DNA from: an uncultured Paracoccaceae bacterium
GTDB taxonomy: Bacteria > Pseudomonadota > Alphaproteobacteria > Rhodobacterales > Rhodobacteraceae
Length of the DNA stretch: 64,000 bases
Direction of reading: 5' to 3'
Assembly: GCA_958439195.1 (NCBI GenBank)
Contig: OY288148.1
Span: forward strand, 24,923-88,922
Numbering within the stretch: the stretch's first letter is position 1; every line of letters begins with the position of its first letter. Positions 34,836-43,362 of the stretch are shown piece by piece. The notes below the pieces were generated by a model that did no database searches, was not told the DNA's origin, and saw only the letters and a program-made list of their open reading frames with translations. The position numbers and the translations under genes are program-made.

Positions 34836-35783
34836 TTACATCAAAAAGTCACCCGCCCCCAGATCGTGCAGGCCTGTCAGGCGGATCGTCATTTCCACGC
34901 CAAGGTCGCCATCCGTGTCGATCTCGATCATCGTGAAATCATTCTCCGTCCCGGCATTGTCAAACAGACGCGCCCGCACCTCGCCCGCGCCCGCATTGCT
35001 GAAACTGCCTGTCCCGATCCACAAAAAGGCATCATCCGCCCCCGTCGCGCCATAGGCGTCGATCCCGCGCAGGTCGATCCTGTCCGTCCCGGCCCGAAAA
35101 TCGGTGATCACATCCGCATTGGCCCGCGCCGCCGCACTGTCCCCGGTTGCGCGAAACACGAAGGTATCCGCCCCGGCCCCCCCGGACATCACATCCTTGC
35201 CGGCCCCGCCAATCAGCACGTCCCGTCCGGCGCCACCAAACAACGCATCAAGGCCCGCAGCACCATCCAGACGGTCATTCCCGCCACCACCCGACAGGCT
35301 GTCCGCCCCGGCTTCGCCCGACAGGACATCATCCCCGCCACCGCCATTCAGCGTGTCATTGCCCAGATGACCCACCAACCGATCCGCACCCACCCCCGCA
35401 GAAATCAGATCGTTCCCCGGCAACAGCAGGTTGAACAGGGCAGTCGAATTTCCACTGCCAAGCAACGCCGAAAACTCCGTCGCCTGGACAGCCACACCTG
35501 TTGCCGACAGGACGGTCGGCCCGCCATTCACCAGCGTCACCGTCAGCCCCGTGATTGTGCCCGCCGTGATTTCGGCCACGTCACCGCCTTCAAATCGATA
35601 CTGCAGGGAGTTGCCCTGAAACTCGACAGTCGCATCGCTGTAATGAAGCCGAAAGAAAGTCGCCTGCGCAAATTCAGTCGTGCTTTCAAAGATCGTGTCG
35701 ATGAAGGTCAGCCGTTCATCAACCATATCATAGCGTTGCCACTGCGCAGGGCTGACAACCGGGGTAAAGGCAAAAATCGCCAT
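34836..35783 (-). CDS. RTX-type calcium-binding protein
   Basis: A 315-aa probable secreted protein. After an N-terminal domain of about 115 residues without a known match (FAFTPVVSPAQWQRYDMVDE), it has 7-8 RTX nonapeptides (GGGGDDVLS, GGGGNDRLD, GGAGRDVLI, GGAGKDVMS), then the serralysin-like C-terminal ADTFVFRATGDS...DRIDLRGIDAYG, which usually carries the type I secretion signal. ATG 35783 has GAGG at proper spacing; ATG 35789 would sit on the ribosome site. No dedicated secretion genes are nearby. Confidence 0.82.
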   Translation of the reverse strand: MAIFAFTPVVSPAQWQRYDMVDERLTFIDTIFESTTEFAQATFFRLHYSDATVEFQGNSLQYRFEGGDVAEITAGTITGLTVTLVNGGPTVLSATGVAVQATEFSALLGSGNSTALFNLLLPGNDLISAGVGADRLVGHLGNDTLNGGGGDDVLSGEAGADSLSGGGGNDRLDGAAGLDALFGGAGRDVLIGGAGKDVMSGGAGADTFVFRATGDSAAARANADVITDFRAGTDRIDLRGIDAYGATGADDAFLWIGTGSFSNAGAGEVRARLFDNAGTENDFTMIEIDTDGDLGVEMTIRLTGLHDLGAGDFLM

Positions 35784-36171
35784 ACTCATTCCTCACATAA
35801 AACCACCACGGGCTTTGGCAAACACGAAACCCAGCACCAAAGCACGCATCAAACGATAAAGCATCGCCAACAAAACGAAAGGCGGCACCCCCATCCCGTC
35901 CGGTGGATGTGGCGGCCGAAACACAACCCAAAGGCGATCATTCCGGGCATCGCAGACACAACCGGCGGACCCGCACCCTTGCCGCAACCGGCATGGTTAA
36001 CGCCCCATCACCCCACCGCCCGTATGCACAGCCGGCTGCACCGCCCATCTGCACCATGCGCTGCACACCCAGTTCCCACCCCCAGTACAAATTAAACCAG
36101 CGCCCGCAAGGGCTTGCCCAAACAAACCCAAAGCGGCACACCCGCCACATCCACAACCCTGACCGAATGAA
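35784..36171. other. Intergenic region upstream of RTX gene
   Basis: About 390 bases between the RTX gene and tRNA-Thr, with no convincing gene. It should contain the leftward RTX promoter. The tRNA processing/termination region lies at its right end. No repeats or strong hairpins were recognised. Confidence 0.5.
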
Positions 36172-36247
36172 TGGTGCCCCCAGAGGGACTCGAACCCCCG
36201 ACCCCCTGATTACAAATCAGGTGCTCTACCAGCTGAGCTATAGAGGC
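36172..36247 (-). tRNA. tRNA-Thr (anticodon TGT)
   Basis: A 76-nt cloverleaf on the minus strand, with encoded CCA at the 3' end (36174-36172). The acceptor pairs GCCTCTA with TGGGGGC, the D-arm contains GCTCAGCTGGTAGAGC, and the anticodon stem-loop CTGATTTGTAATCAG gives TGT. The T-arm GGGGGTTCGAGTCCCTC is canonical. It decodes ACA. Confidence 0.95.
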
Positions 36248-36304
36248 ACACCGCCGTCGAAATAGCCGCTTTTGTCTCCCCGCGCAAGGCACCCGGATCG
36301 GCAA

Positions 36305-37966
36305 TCACACCCGGTTTGCGCGCGCCAGAAGGCCAACCGCCAACAGGCCCACCGCCATCACCACCAGCGCCGCAGGTGCGGCTTCGCCCAACCGCTCAAG
36401 ACTAGCCAGTTCATGGACCCGTGTCGCCAAGGTATTGAAATTGAACGGCCGCAGCAGCAGCGTCGCCGGCAGCTCCTTGACGCAATCGACGAACACGACC
36501 AGCAGCGCCGTCGCCACCGACCCCCGCATCATCGGCAGGTAAACCGCCCCCAACGTCCCACCCGCGCTGCGCCCCAATGATCGCGCCGCCAACGGCAGGT
36601 TGGGCGATACCCGGCCAAAGGCCGCATCCGCAGCACCCTGCGCGATGCCAAAGAACCGCACGATATAGGCCAGGATGATCGCCCCTGACGTCCCCGTCAT
36701 GATCAATCCCGGATCATGCCCCGTCACCGCCAGCACCGCATCCGCCACCCGATTATCCAACGCGGCCAAAGGGATAAGCAGACCCAACGCCAGTACGGCC
36801 CCCGGCGCGGCATACCCAAGCGTCGTCAATGGCAACACCACCCGCGCCACACCCCGCCCCGCCATCCGCACCGCATAGACCAGAAACAGCGCCGCCCCCA
36901 CCGTCAGAAGCGCGGCTGTCCCACCCACAAAAACCGTGTTGCCCAGTGCCGCCAACAATCCCGGCGCAACCCAGACCTCGGGGTTGTTCAGCGAATGGTC
37001 CAGCATCACCGCCACCGGCAACACAAAGCCCAGACCGAACGGGATCAGGCACATCCCGGTCGCCACCCAACCCTGCGCACCGGTCAGCGACGCCCGCTCC
37101 ACCGGGCGCCCGGACCGCCCCATCCGATAGAACCGTGCATTCCGCCGCCCCGTCCGCTCCAGCGCGACCAGCAGCAGGATCAGCATCAGGATCACCCCGG
37201 CAATCTGCGCCGCCCCCCCAGCATTGTTGCCGTTCAGCCAGGTGGAAAACACCCCCGTGGTCAGCGTTTGAACCCCAAAATGGGCCACGGTCCCGTAATC
37301 GGCCACCGTTTCCATCAAGGCCAGCGCCACGCCGGTGGCAATCGCCGGTCGCGCGAGAGGCAACCCCACCCGCAGGAACAACCCCCATGGCCCCACCCCA
37401 AGTGCCCGCGCCACCTCATAGGCACAACCTGATGTTTCTCGAAACGCTGCCCGCGCCAGAAGATACACATAAGGATAGAGCGCCGAGGCCAACACCAGCA
37501 CCGCCATCTCACGTGACCGCACCTCGGGGAACCAGTAATCCCGCGCGCTTTGCCACCCCATCATGGCCCGCAATCCACCCTGCACCGGCCCCGAATACTG
37601 CAGGAAATCCACAAGCGCATAGGCCCCGACATAGGCTGGAATCGCCAACGGAAACAGCAACGCGAAGTCAAGCCAGCGCGACCCCGGAAACCGGTACATC
37701 GCCACCAACCACGCCGTCCCGGTGCCCATCACCGCCGTCAGCAGCCCCACCCCGACCATCAGATACAGCGTCGTGCCGAAATACCTCGGCAACACCGTCG
37801 ACAGAAGATGGGGCCAGATATTTTCAGTGGGGTGAAAGGCAATCCACAGAACTGCCAGCATCGGGGCCATGACCACCCCGGCGATCAGTATGGCACCAAC
37901 CGACCAGACATCCGGCCACAACCTTGCCCAGCGCGTCGGATTCTGACTGTTTTGCTTGGTCATCAT
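36305..37966 (-). CDS. Iron(III)-type ABC transporter permease (FbpB/SfuB-like)
   Basis: A 553-aa protein with about 12 helices made of two fused permease units, each with a coupling-loop motif (CAYEVARALGVGPWGLFLRVGLP; NLPLAARSLGRSAGGTLGAVYLP), as in ferric-ion permeases FbpB/SfuB/AfuB. The start at 37966 (MMTKQNSQNP) is chosen because the longer frame overlaps the divergent gene; 37963 is equally possible. No binding protein or ATPase gene is adjacent, so partners must lie elsewhere. Confidence 0.85.
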   Translation of the reverse strand: MMTKQNSQNPTRWARLWPDVWSVGAILIAGVVMAPMLAVLWIAFHPTENIWPHLLSTVLPRYFGTTLYLMVGVGLLTAVMGTGTAWLVAMYRFPGSRWLDFALLFPLAIPAYVGAYALVDFLQYSGPVQGGLRAMMGWQSARDYWFPEVRSREMAVLVLASALYPYVYLLARAAFRETSGCAYEVARALGVGPWGLFLRVGLPLARPAIATGVALALMETVADYGTVAHFGVQTLTTGVFSTWLNGNNAGGAAQIAGVILMLILLLVALERTGRRNARFYRMGRSGRPVERASLTGAQGWVATGMCLIPFGLGFVLPVAVMLDHSLNNPEVWVAPGLLAALGNTVFVGGTAALLTVGAALFLVYAVRMAGRGVARVVLPLTTLGYAAPGAVLALGLLIPLAALDNRVADAVLAVTGHDPGLIMTGTSGAIILAYIVRFFGIAQGAADAAFGRVSPNLPLAARSLGRSAGGTLGAVYLPMMRGSVATALLVVFVDCVKELPATLLLRPFNFNTLATRVHELASLERLGEAAPAALVVMAVGLLAVGLLARANRV

Positions 37967-38054
37967 GCAACCGCCGATAATCGAAACCGGTTCCACTGTC
38001 CAGAAAAGCCCGTATAGTCTGCGTGAAAAGACGGCAGAAAGCAGTACAGTCCCC

Positions 38055-38930
38055 ATGCGTATCGTTTACCATCTCGGCGCCCATTGCACGGATGACGAGC
38101 GGCTGATCCGGTGTCTGTGGAAGAACCGGGAAACCCTTTCCACACAAGGTATTATCGTTCCGGCGCCGACACGCTATCGTGCGCTGATGCGCGACACGGC
38201 GGTCACGCTCAAGGGGCGTGCCGCAAGCCGTGACACACAGGCCGTCGTGCTTGACCAGATCATGGAAGAGGAACGTGCCGACCGCCTGATCCTGTCTTGG
38301 GACAACTTCCTCAGCTATCCGCCTTGGGTGATCCGGTCGCGCCGCCTCTATCCGGCTGCGGCGGAACGCATTCGCGCCTTTACCCAGATCTTTCCTGAGA
38401 TTGACGCCGAATTTCACATGGCCATCCGCAACCCGGCCAGCTTTCTGCCCGCCTTGTACAACAGCATGCCCGGCAAAACCCTGGACGAGGTGATGGGCGG
38501 TGCCGATCCGCGCGATCTCAGCTGGTTTCGGCTGGTCGAAGAGGTGCGCACCCTGAACCCGGATGCCAGCCTGACAATCTGGTGTGACGAAGATACCCCG
38601 ATGATCTGGCCCGAAGTGTTGCAGGCCGTGTCCGGCCATGCCCCCGGCACGCCGCTGATCGACACCGATGATCTGCTGGCAGACCTGATGTCGCCCGACG
38701 GGCTGGAACGGATGCGCGCCTACATGACGGCGAACCCGCCTTCCAACGTGACGCAGCGCCGCCGGATCGTATCGGCCTTTCTCGACAAATTCGCCTTGTC
38801 CGATCAGATCGACATTGAACTGGATCTGCCCGGCTGGGACGAAGACCTGATCGACTCGCTGACCGAAAACTACCGTTCAGACATCGCAAGGATCCGCGCC
38901 ATGTCTGGCGTGACGTTCCTTGACCCCTGA
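38055..38930 (+). CDS. Unknown protein, distant sulfotransferase-like N-terminus
   Basis: A 291-aa soluble protein without a sure family. The N-terminus MRIVYHLGAHCTDDERLIRC aligns by eye with the PAPS-binding opening of bacterial sulfotransferases (hxGxxKTGTT), but the Lys-Thr-Gly-Thr core is replaced by CTDDE, so it probably cannot bind PAPS in the usual way. FHMAIRNPASFLPALYNS resembles the 3'-phosphate-binding RxPxxRxxS segment. The reading could start earlier (37956), but 38055 fits the protein and the divergent permease gene. Role unknown. Confidence 0.6.
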   Translation: MRIVYHLGAHCTDDERLIRCLWKNRETLSTQGIIVPAPTRYRALMRDTAVTLKGRAASRDTQAVVLDQIMEEERADRLILSWDNFLSYPPWVIRSRRLYPAAAERIRAFTQIFPEIDAEFHMAIRNPASFLPALYNSMPGKTLDEVMGGADPRDLSWFRLVEEVRTLNPDASLTIWCDEDTPMIWPEVLQAVSGHAPGTPLIDTDDLLADLMSPDGLERMRAYMTANPPSNVTQRRRIVSAFLDKFALSDQIDIELDLPGWDEDLIDSLTENYRSDIARIRAMSGVTFLDP

Positions 38931-38940
38931 CCCGGCCAGA

Positions 38941-38973
38941 TGGCGCGCCCGGCCCATTTGCCCGGCGCGCCCA
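38941..38973. terminator. Hairpin between convergent genes
   Basis: TGGCGCGCC-CGG pairs with CCGGCGCGCC-CA (one bulge) around CCCATTTG. It lies directly after the unknown gene and before the end of gapR, so it probably serves both. No T-run follows. Confidence 0.5.
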
Positions 38974-38978
38974 GAAGG

Positions 38979-39233
38979 TCAACTCATCCCAAGCGCCGCC
39001 TTGTACATTTCCAGCACCGCCTCTTCCTCGGCGATATCGTCGGGCTTGCGCTTGCGCAATGCCACCACCTTGCGCAGCACCTTGGTGTCATAGCCGCGGC
39101 CCTTCGCCTCGGCCATCAGCTCTTTCTGCTGCTCGGCCACATCCTTCTTTTCCGCCTCAAGCTGTTCATAGCGTTCGATGAACTGCCGCAATTCATCGGC
39201 GGTGACGTTATAGGCGTCGATCGGGTCGCTCAT
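38979..39233 (-). CDS. gapR: GapR-family DNA-binding protein (DUF2312)
   Basis: An 84-aa protein with DAYNVTADELRQFIERYEQLEAEKKDVAEQQKELMAEAKGRGYDTKVLRKVVALRK, a helical dimer-forming and DNA-binding protein. In Caulobacter GapR binds overtwisted DNA ahead of replication and transcription and aids topoisomerases. The start at 39233 (MSDPIDAYN) is the conserved one. The usual alphaproteobacterial length supports the call. Confidence 0.92.
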   Translation of the reverse strand: MSDPIDAYNVTADELRQFIERYEQLEAEKKDVAEQQKELMAEAKGRGYDTKVLRKVVALRKRKPDDIAEEEAVLEMYKAALGMS

Positions 39234-39378
39234 CCTGGCCTCGTGCTGTGAAAGGAAACTGAGGCCCCTCCCTACCCTGCCTCTCGTCCCGGATTCAAGG
39301 TGATGCTGCCCCGCGACCGCTTGCCTGCCGCCCGCCCCCACGATAGGACCAAACCTGCATCGGAACGGAGCGGTCGGG

Positions 39379-39594
39379 ATGGATTACGTGATCTGGGGTG
39401 GCGCTGCCCTGTCGATGATCGGCATTTTCGGGCTGGTCTGGTGCATCGTCTTGGCGATGCGGGCCAAAGGGTCCGGCTTGCCGGATGATCAGATCCGGGC
39501 ACGGCTTCAGCATGTGGTCGCCCTGAACCTGGGCGCGCTTGCGATTTCGGCACTGGGCCTGATGTTGGTGATTGCGGGTATCATCCTGGCCTAA
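39379..39594 (+). CDS. Small membrane protein, two helices
   Basis: A 71-aa protein with two predicted helices (about residues 4-26 and 48-69) joined by a basic/polar loop (MRAKGSGLPDDQIRARLQHV). Similar small proteins are common in Rhodobacteraceae, but the function is unknown. GGTCGGG precedes the start. Its last bases overlap the end of the convergent FadJ-like gene. Confidence 0.7.
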   Translation: MDYVIWGGAALSMIGIFGLVWCIVLAMRAKGSGLPDDQIRARLQHVVALNLGALAISALGLMLVIAGIILA

Positions 39595-41402
39595 CCGCCG
39601 CTTATCCCCCGTCCTTCGGCGATCAGCTTGTCAAACAACGGGGCCGGGGCAAACAGCGCAGGCTCTTCCACCGCCCACAGACGCAAATCGCGGCGCAAAA
39701 CCATCAAGCCGCGCTGATCGGCCTGATGCATCGGCCCGCCCGTCCACCGCGCCACGATCCCTGACGCAATCGCCACGGCATCCACGGTATCGCCATCGCG
39801 CGCGGTCCCGGCCTCGATCAACCGCGCGCCGGCATTGGCCAGCGCCGCAAAGCAGCGCCGCGCCACCGCATCTTCGGCCGGTTTCGGTGTTCCGGCACGT
39901 CCTTCGCCAGCGATCCCGGCCAAGGCCAGCGCCTGCGCGATCAACCCGCGCGCCACACCGCGCCCCTCCAGAAACGTCACCGTTTCCGCAAGCGCCGTTG
40001 CCAGGACCACCGCTACCGGCCCCCCCGGCCCGACAGGCACCACGGCCCATCCCAGCCGCCGCCCCAATGCCACCGCCTGCCCCGCCCGTGCAGGTGTCGA
40101 CGCCTGCTCCAGCATCATTTCGGCCAAAGGCTCCGCCTGCTGCACCAAGGCCAGCGGCACCGCCCCTTTGGGTGCCGCCACACCCAGCGCCAGCACCGTT
40201 CGCGGCGCAGCAAGCGCCAGATCGGGCCTTGTGGTGATGACGACCTCCGCCTCTCCCAGCCGGTCCTGTCCCACCAAAGGCACCAGCCTTGCCCAATCGG
40301 CATCACGGGCTTCCGGCGTCATGCGCCCGGCTTGCACTTCGGCCTCTTGTGCAGCGGCAATTGCCTCCAGCGCCGCCACAAGCCCCGATTTCGACGGATC
40401 GGCCAGATGCACCGCCATGCCCGCCTGCAAAGCCCGCCGCGCAATCACCGGCGCATCGCCCGCCGCGCCCCAGATGGCCAGGCGCTGCGGCATCGCCACA
40501 TTGCCCAAGGCCGCAACCGCCGCAGGCAGACGTCGCGCCGCACGCTCTGCCCGAAGGGCATGGCGCAGCCCCTGCGAAACGGGACTGGCGATCAAATCGT
40601 CATAGGCCGCCGCTTCAAACGCCACCCCCTGCTCGAACGGCAACAACAGCGCCGCCTCGACACAATCCACGATTCGCCCCGGCGCGGGCAGCCGCGATCC
40701 GCGCTGCGTCTCGCGCGCCGCAGCCACAGCCGCACGATAGGCCGCCACGTCCCGAAATCCTGACCGCAGTTCATCGGTACGCCGCCAAGTGCCGCCCTGC
40801 GTCCGCGCCGCCGCCAGATCCCGCGCCGCCATCCGCGCCACGGACACCGAATCCTTGGTCACCACGCGGTCAATCACCCCCATGGCCAGCGCCTCGGGCG
40901 CCCGGATCACCCGCCCGCTCAGCAACAGATCCAACGCCACCGCGCCATCGGTCAGGCGCGGCAACCGCTGCGTCCCGCCCGCACCGGGCAACAGACCAAG
41001 GATCACGTCGGGCATCGCCCATTGCAGCGTCTCATCCGCCAGTCGCAGATGCGCCGCCAGCGCAAGTTCGGCCCCACCCCCAAAGGTTGGCCCCTGCAAC
41101 AGGACCACAACCGGACAGGACAGCGTTTCGATCCGTCGGCACAGATCCCGCACCGCCAGTTGAACAGCCTTCCCACCTTGTGCAGCCCCAATTTCGGCCT
41201 GATCGACACCAGCGGAAAACACCCCGCCATCGCCCCGGATCAATACCGCGCCGCATTCCGTGCCTTCCGCCAGATCCAGTGCTTCGGCCAGCGCCACACG
41301 CAGGCCCGCCGACAGCGCATTGACCGGCGCATGGGCCAGAACAATCTCCATAACCGGGCCGATGCGCCCAATTCGCAGCACCTGCCTGTCTTGCCCCGTC
41401 AT
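39591..41402 (-). CDS. FadJ/FadB-like enoyl-CoA hydratase fused to degenerate 3-hydroxyacyl-CoA dehydrogenase
   Basis: A 603-aa protein. Residues 1-190 form a crotonase domain with FGGGAELALA (catalytic Glu112) and MPDVILGLLPGAGGTQRLP, where the second catalytic Glu is Asp132. The rest aligns with the dehydrogenase part of FadJ but has lost key features. The NAD-binding GxGxxG is replaced by AIWGAAGDAPVIARRAL, and the GxHFFNPxxxMxLVE segment with the catalytic His is replaced by LGVAAPKGAVPLALVQ. It is also about 100 aa shorter than FadB/FadJ. It likely keeps hydratase or isomerase activity only. ATG 41432 is an alternative start. Confidence 0.8.
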   Translation of the reverse strand: MTGQDRQVLRIGRIGPVMEIVLAHAPVNALSAGLRVALAEALDLAEGTECGAVLIRGDGGVFSAGVDQAEIGAAQGGKAVQLAVRDLCRRIETLSCPVVVLLQGPTFGGGAELALAAHLRLADETLQWAMPDVILGLLPGAGGTQRLPRLTDGAVALDLLLSGRVIRAPEALAMGVIDRVVTKDSVSVARMAARDLAAARTQGGTWRRTDELRSGFRDVAAYRAAVAAARETQRGSRLPAPGRIVDCVEAALLLPFEQGVAFEAAAYDDLIASPVSQGLRHALRAERAARRLPAAVAALGNVAMPQRLAIWGAAGDAPVIARRALQAGMAVHLADPSKSGLVAALEAIAAAQEAEVQAGRMTPEARDADWARLVPLVGQDRLGEAEVVITTRPDLALAAPRTVLALGVAAPKGAVPLALVQQAEPLAEMMLEQASTPARAGQAVALGRRLGWAVVPVGPGGPVAVVLATALAETVTFLEGRGVARGLIAQALALAGIAGEGRAGTPKPAEDAVARRCFAALANAGARLIEAGTARDGDTVDAVAIASGIVARWTGGPMHQADQRGLMVLRRDLRLWAVEEPALFAPAPLFDKLIAEGRGISGG

Positions 41403-41541
41403 GCCCACCAGCGCCCCACTGCAATTTGACATATTAAGCTTGCTGTAGGCGGGCTTGGCAATGGTGGCTGCGGCGCGACCCGGCATTCACACAGTCATTT
41501 CAATCAGGCACCCGGTCCTATCAGACCGCCACTCGGTCATT

Positions 41542-41778
41542 TCAAACGGGCATGTTATCAAAACCTTCTTCCCGCGCCGCCTCATCCGCCAACCGCTGTG
41601 CTTCGTCGTCAGCGCCGATGCTGTCTGTCACGCCCCCCGGAAGAACATGCGACAACGCCGCCATTTCCGCCTTCAGCACCGCCAATCCCGCCGCCTGCGC
41701 CAAGGCTGTGCCGGCGGCCATCGCCTCGGCCGCTTCTCCCATCAGGGCGGCCATGTCTGTTATTCCTTTTTTTGGCAT
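41542..41778 (-). CDS. Small Ala-rich protein of unknown function
   Basis: A 78-aa soluble, Ala-rich and probably helical protein (MPKKGITDMAALMGEAAEAM). GGAGGAAGAG stands just before the ATG at 41778, a strong ribosome site. It starts 11 bases after the DksA-like gene, so the two probably form one transcript. No family was recognised. Confidence 0.65.
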   Translation of the reverse strand: MPKKGITDMAALMGEAAEAMAAGTALAQAAGLAVLKAEMAALSHVLPGGVTDSIGADDEAQRLADEAAREEGFDNMPV

Positions 41779-41789
41779 CTCTTCCTCCC

Positions 41790-42107
41790 TCAGGCCGCGC
41801 AATCGCGGCAGAACGGTGTAAAGGGCAGCACATCCAACCGCGCAGACCCGATCTCAGCCCCGCATTTTGTGCAAAAGCCGTATTCGCCATCCGCGATCCG
41901 CTGAAGCGCCGCCAGGATCATCCGGCTTTCCTGTTGCGCGTTCAGGCCCATGCCTTCCAGCACCTCATCCCCTTCGCGCTCGGTGGCCAGATCCTCCCAG
42001 TCCGGGGATTGATGCGAATCCAATTCCGCCTCGATCCCGGCCATCCGTCCCTTCAGATCGGCAAGCCGCGCCTCAAGCTGTGCCTTGCGGCTGGCAAGTG
42101 ATGTCAT
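41790..42107 (-). CDS. DksA/TraR family zinc-finger protein
   Basis: A 105-aa protein with an N-terminal coiled coil (about 5-40) and a C-terminal four-Cys zinc finger (FCTKCGAEI...FCRDC). GEYGFCTKCG is the DksA/TraR signature. Short DksA-like proteins of this kind can modulate RNA polymerase, but the acidic tip of true DksA (DxxDxA) is not evident, so it is a family member of uncertain role. GGAG precedes ATG 42107. Confidence 0.85.
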   Translation of the reverse strand: MTSLASRKAQLEARLADLKGRMAGIEAELDSHQSPDWEDLATEREGDEVLEGMGLNAQQESRMILAALQRIADGEYGFCTKCGAEIGSARLDVLPFTPFCRDCAA

Positions 42108-42172
42108 TCTGCATTCTCCCTGGCTGCACTGTTCCAATCTTGCAGTCATGGGCAGAGGTCGCCTTGACCTTG

Positions 42173-42236
42173 ATCAAACCACAGGGGTCAAACCACAGGG
42201 ATCAAATCGCAGGGATCAAACCGTCGGGACCAAAGC
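42173..42236 (+). repeat. Tandem 14-bp repeats, 4.5 copies
   Basis: Units ATCAAACCACAGGG, GTCAAACCACAGGG, ATCAAATCGCAGGG and ATCAAACCGTCGGG run head to tail, followed by the partial unit ACCAAAGC. They lie between divergent genes, 240 to 180 bases upstream of the dioxygenase start. Confidence 0.88.
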
Positions 42237-42348
42237 AAAGGCAGCTTCACTTGTCGCCAAACGAAACAACCCTGAACCTGCCCCACCATGCACAGCGGTT
42301 CGCAGGCATTTTGAACGCCAAATCGAACCGTTGCCCGATTTGATATAT

Positions 42349-42361
42349 TCACAACTTGTGA
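42349..42361. promoter_or_regulatory. Palindrome upstream of persulfide operon
   Basis: TCACAACTTGTGA is a perfect 6+1+6 inverted repeat in a locally AT-rich segment 58-70 bases before the dioxygenase start. In related bacteria such operons are repressed by the ArsR-type regulator BigR/SqrR through AT-rich palindromes. No such regulator gene is adjacent. Confidence 0.5.
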
Positions 42362-42418
42362 TACATTTCCACGGCACCATATTCCTTGAATTGGCGAACA
42401 GAAAAAGGATGCCACGTG

Positions 42419-43282
42419 ATGCAACCCTTCGTGCAGGCCTTTTTTGATGAGGCGACCAACACCCTCACCTATCTGGTGCAGGAACCCGAAGGGCGCGCCT
42501 GCGCGGTGATCGATTCCGTGCTGGACTTTGATTATGCCTCCGGGCGCACGGACACCCGCTCTGCCGATGCGGTCATCGCCCATATCCGCGACCACGGCCT
42601 TGATCTGCAATGGATATTGGAAACCCATGTCCACGCAGACCATCTGTCCGCCGCGCCCTATATTCAGGAACACCTCGGCGGCAAGATCGGGATTGGCGAC
42701 CGCATCACAGTGGTGCAGGAAACATTCGGTAAAATCTTCAACGAAGGCACACGTTTCCAACGCGACGGATCCCAGTTCGACAGGCTTTTTGGGGAAGGCG
42801 ACAGCCTGATGATCGGTCAGTTGCGCGGTGATGTCATGCACACGCCTGGCCATACGCCTGCCTGCCTGACCTATGTGATCGGCGATGCAGCCTTTGTTGG
42901 CGACACGCTTTTCATGCCCGATTTCGGCACGGCCCGCTGTGATTTCCCCGGTGGCTCGGCGGCGGTGATGTATGACAGCGTGCAGCGCATTCTGGCCTTG
43001 CCAGACGATACCCGCATCTTCGTGGGTCATGATTACAAGGCCCCCGGTCGTGATACCTACGCCTGGGAAACCACGGTTGGCGCACAAAAGGCGCGGAACG
43101 TGCATGTCGGCGCTGGCCGCAGCCGCGATGAATTCGTCGCCATGCGGCAGGCCCGTGACGCGACGCTTGCCATGCCCCGGCTGATCATTCCGTCGCTGCA
43201 AATCAACATGCGCGCGGGCCAGATGCCAGAGCCGGAGGACAATGGCACAAGCTATCTGAAAGTGCCGATCAACGGACTTTAA
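42419..43282 (+). CDS. Blh-type metallo-beta-lactamase-fold persulfide dioxygenase
   Basis: A 287-aa cytoplasmic protein with the MBL signature HVHADHLSA, HTPGHT, GDTLF and GHDY supplying the metal ligands. It matches the ETHE1/Blh (beta-lactamase-like hydrolase) group, Fe-dependent persulfide dioxygenases that turn glutathione persulfide into sulfite. The start at 42419 follows GGAT. It is the first of four co-directional genes with YeeE transporters and a DUF442 protein, the usual bigR-operon content for sulfide/persulfide detoxification. Confidence 0.88.
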   Translation: MQPFVQAFFDEATNTLTYLVQEPEGRACAVIDSVLDFDYASGRTDTRSADAVIAHIRDHGLDLQWILETHVHADHLSAAPYIQEHLGGKIGIGDRITVVQETFGKIFNEGTRFQRDGSQFDRLFGEGDSLMIGQLRGDVMHTPGHTPACLTYVIGDAAFVGDTLFMPDFGTARCDFPGGSAAVMYDSVQRILALPDDTRIFVGHDYKAPGRDTYAWETTVGAQKARNVHVGAGRSRDEFVAMRQARDATLAMPRLIIPSLQINMRAGQMPEPEDNGTSYLKVPINGL

Positions 43283-43362
43283 CCCACGCCACGGCTGCGG
43301 CGCACCCCTCAACATCCAAGACAGAAACATCCGCTGCTTCAGCGGCAGACAGGCAGGGTTTG

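Larger units (their letters stand above)
42108..42418. other. Divergent intergenic region with tandem repeats and operator-like palindrome
   Basis: About 310 bases between the DksA-like gene and the persulfide operon. It contains 4.5 tandem 14-bp units (42173-42236) and the palindrome TCACAACTTGTGA (42349-42361). No gene was recognised. Confidence 0.6.

Noticed and set aside
35784..36171. Integration site next to the tRNA gene
   Set aside because: No integrase, no direct repeat of the tRNA 3' end and no change in gene style were seen around the tRNA.
36092..36304. Short minus-strand frame containing SIAQLVEHLICNQGVGGSSPS
   Set aside because: It is the well-known spurious translation of a tRNA gene; the real feature is tRNA-Thr.
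30288..37980. Similar openings near 30288 and 37966 (GCAGCCCCCGATAATC and GCAACCGCCGATAATC)
   Set aside because: The match is short and lies in different contexts (start codon versus divergent leader); it is probably chance.
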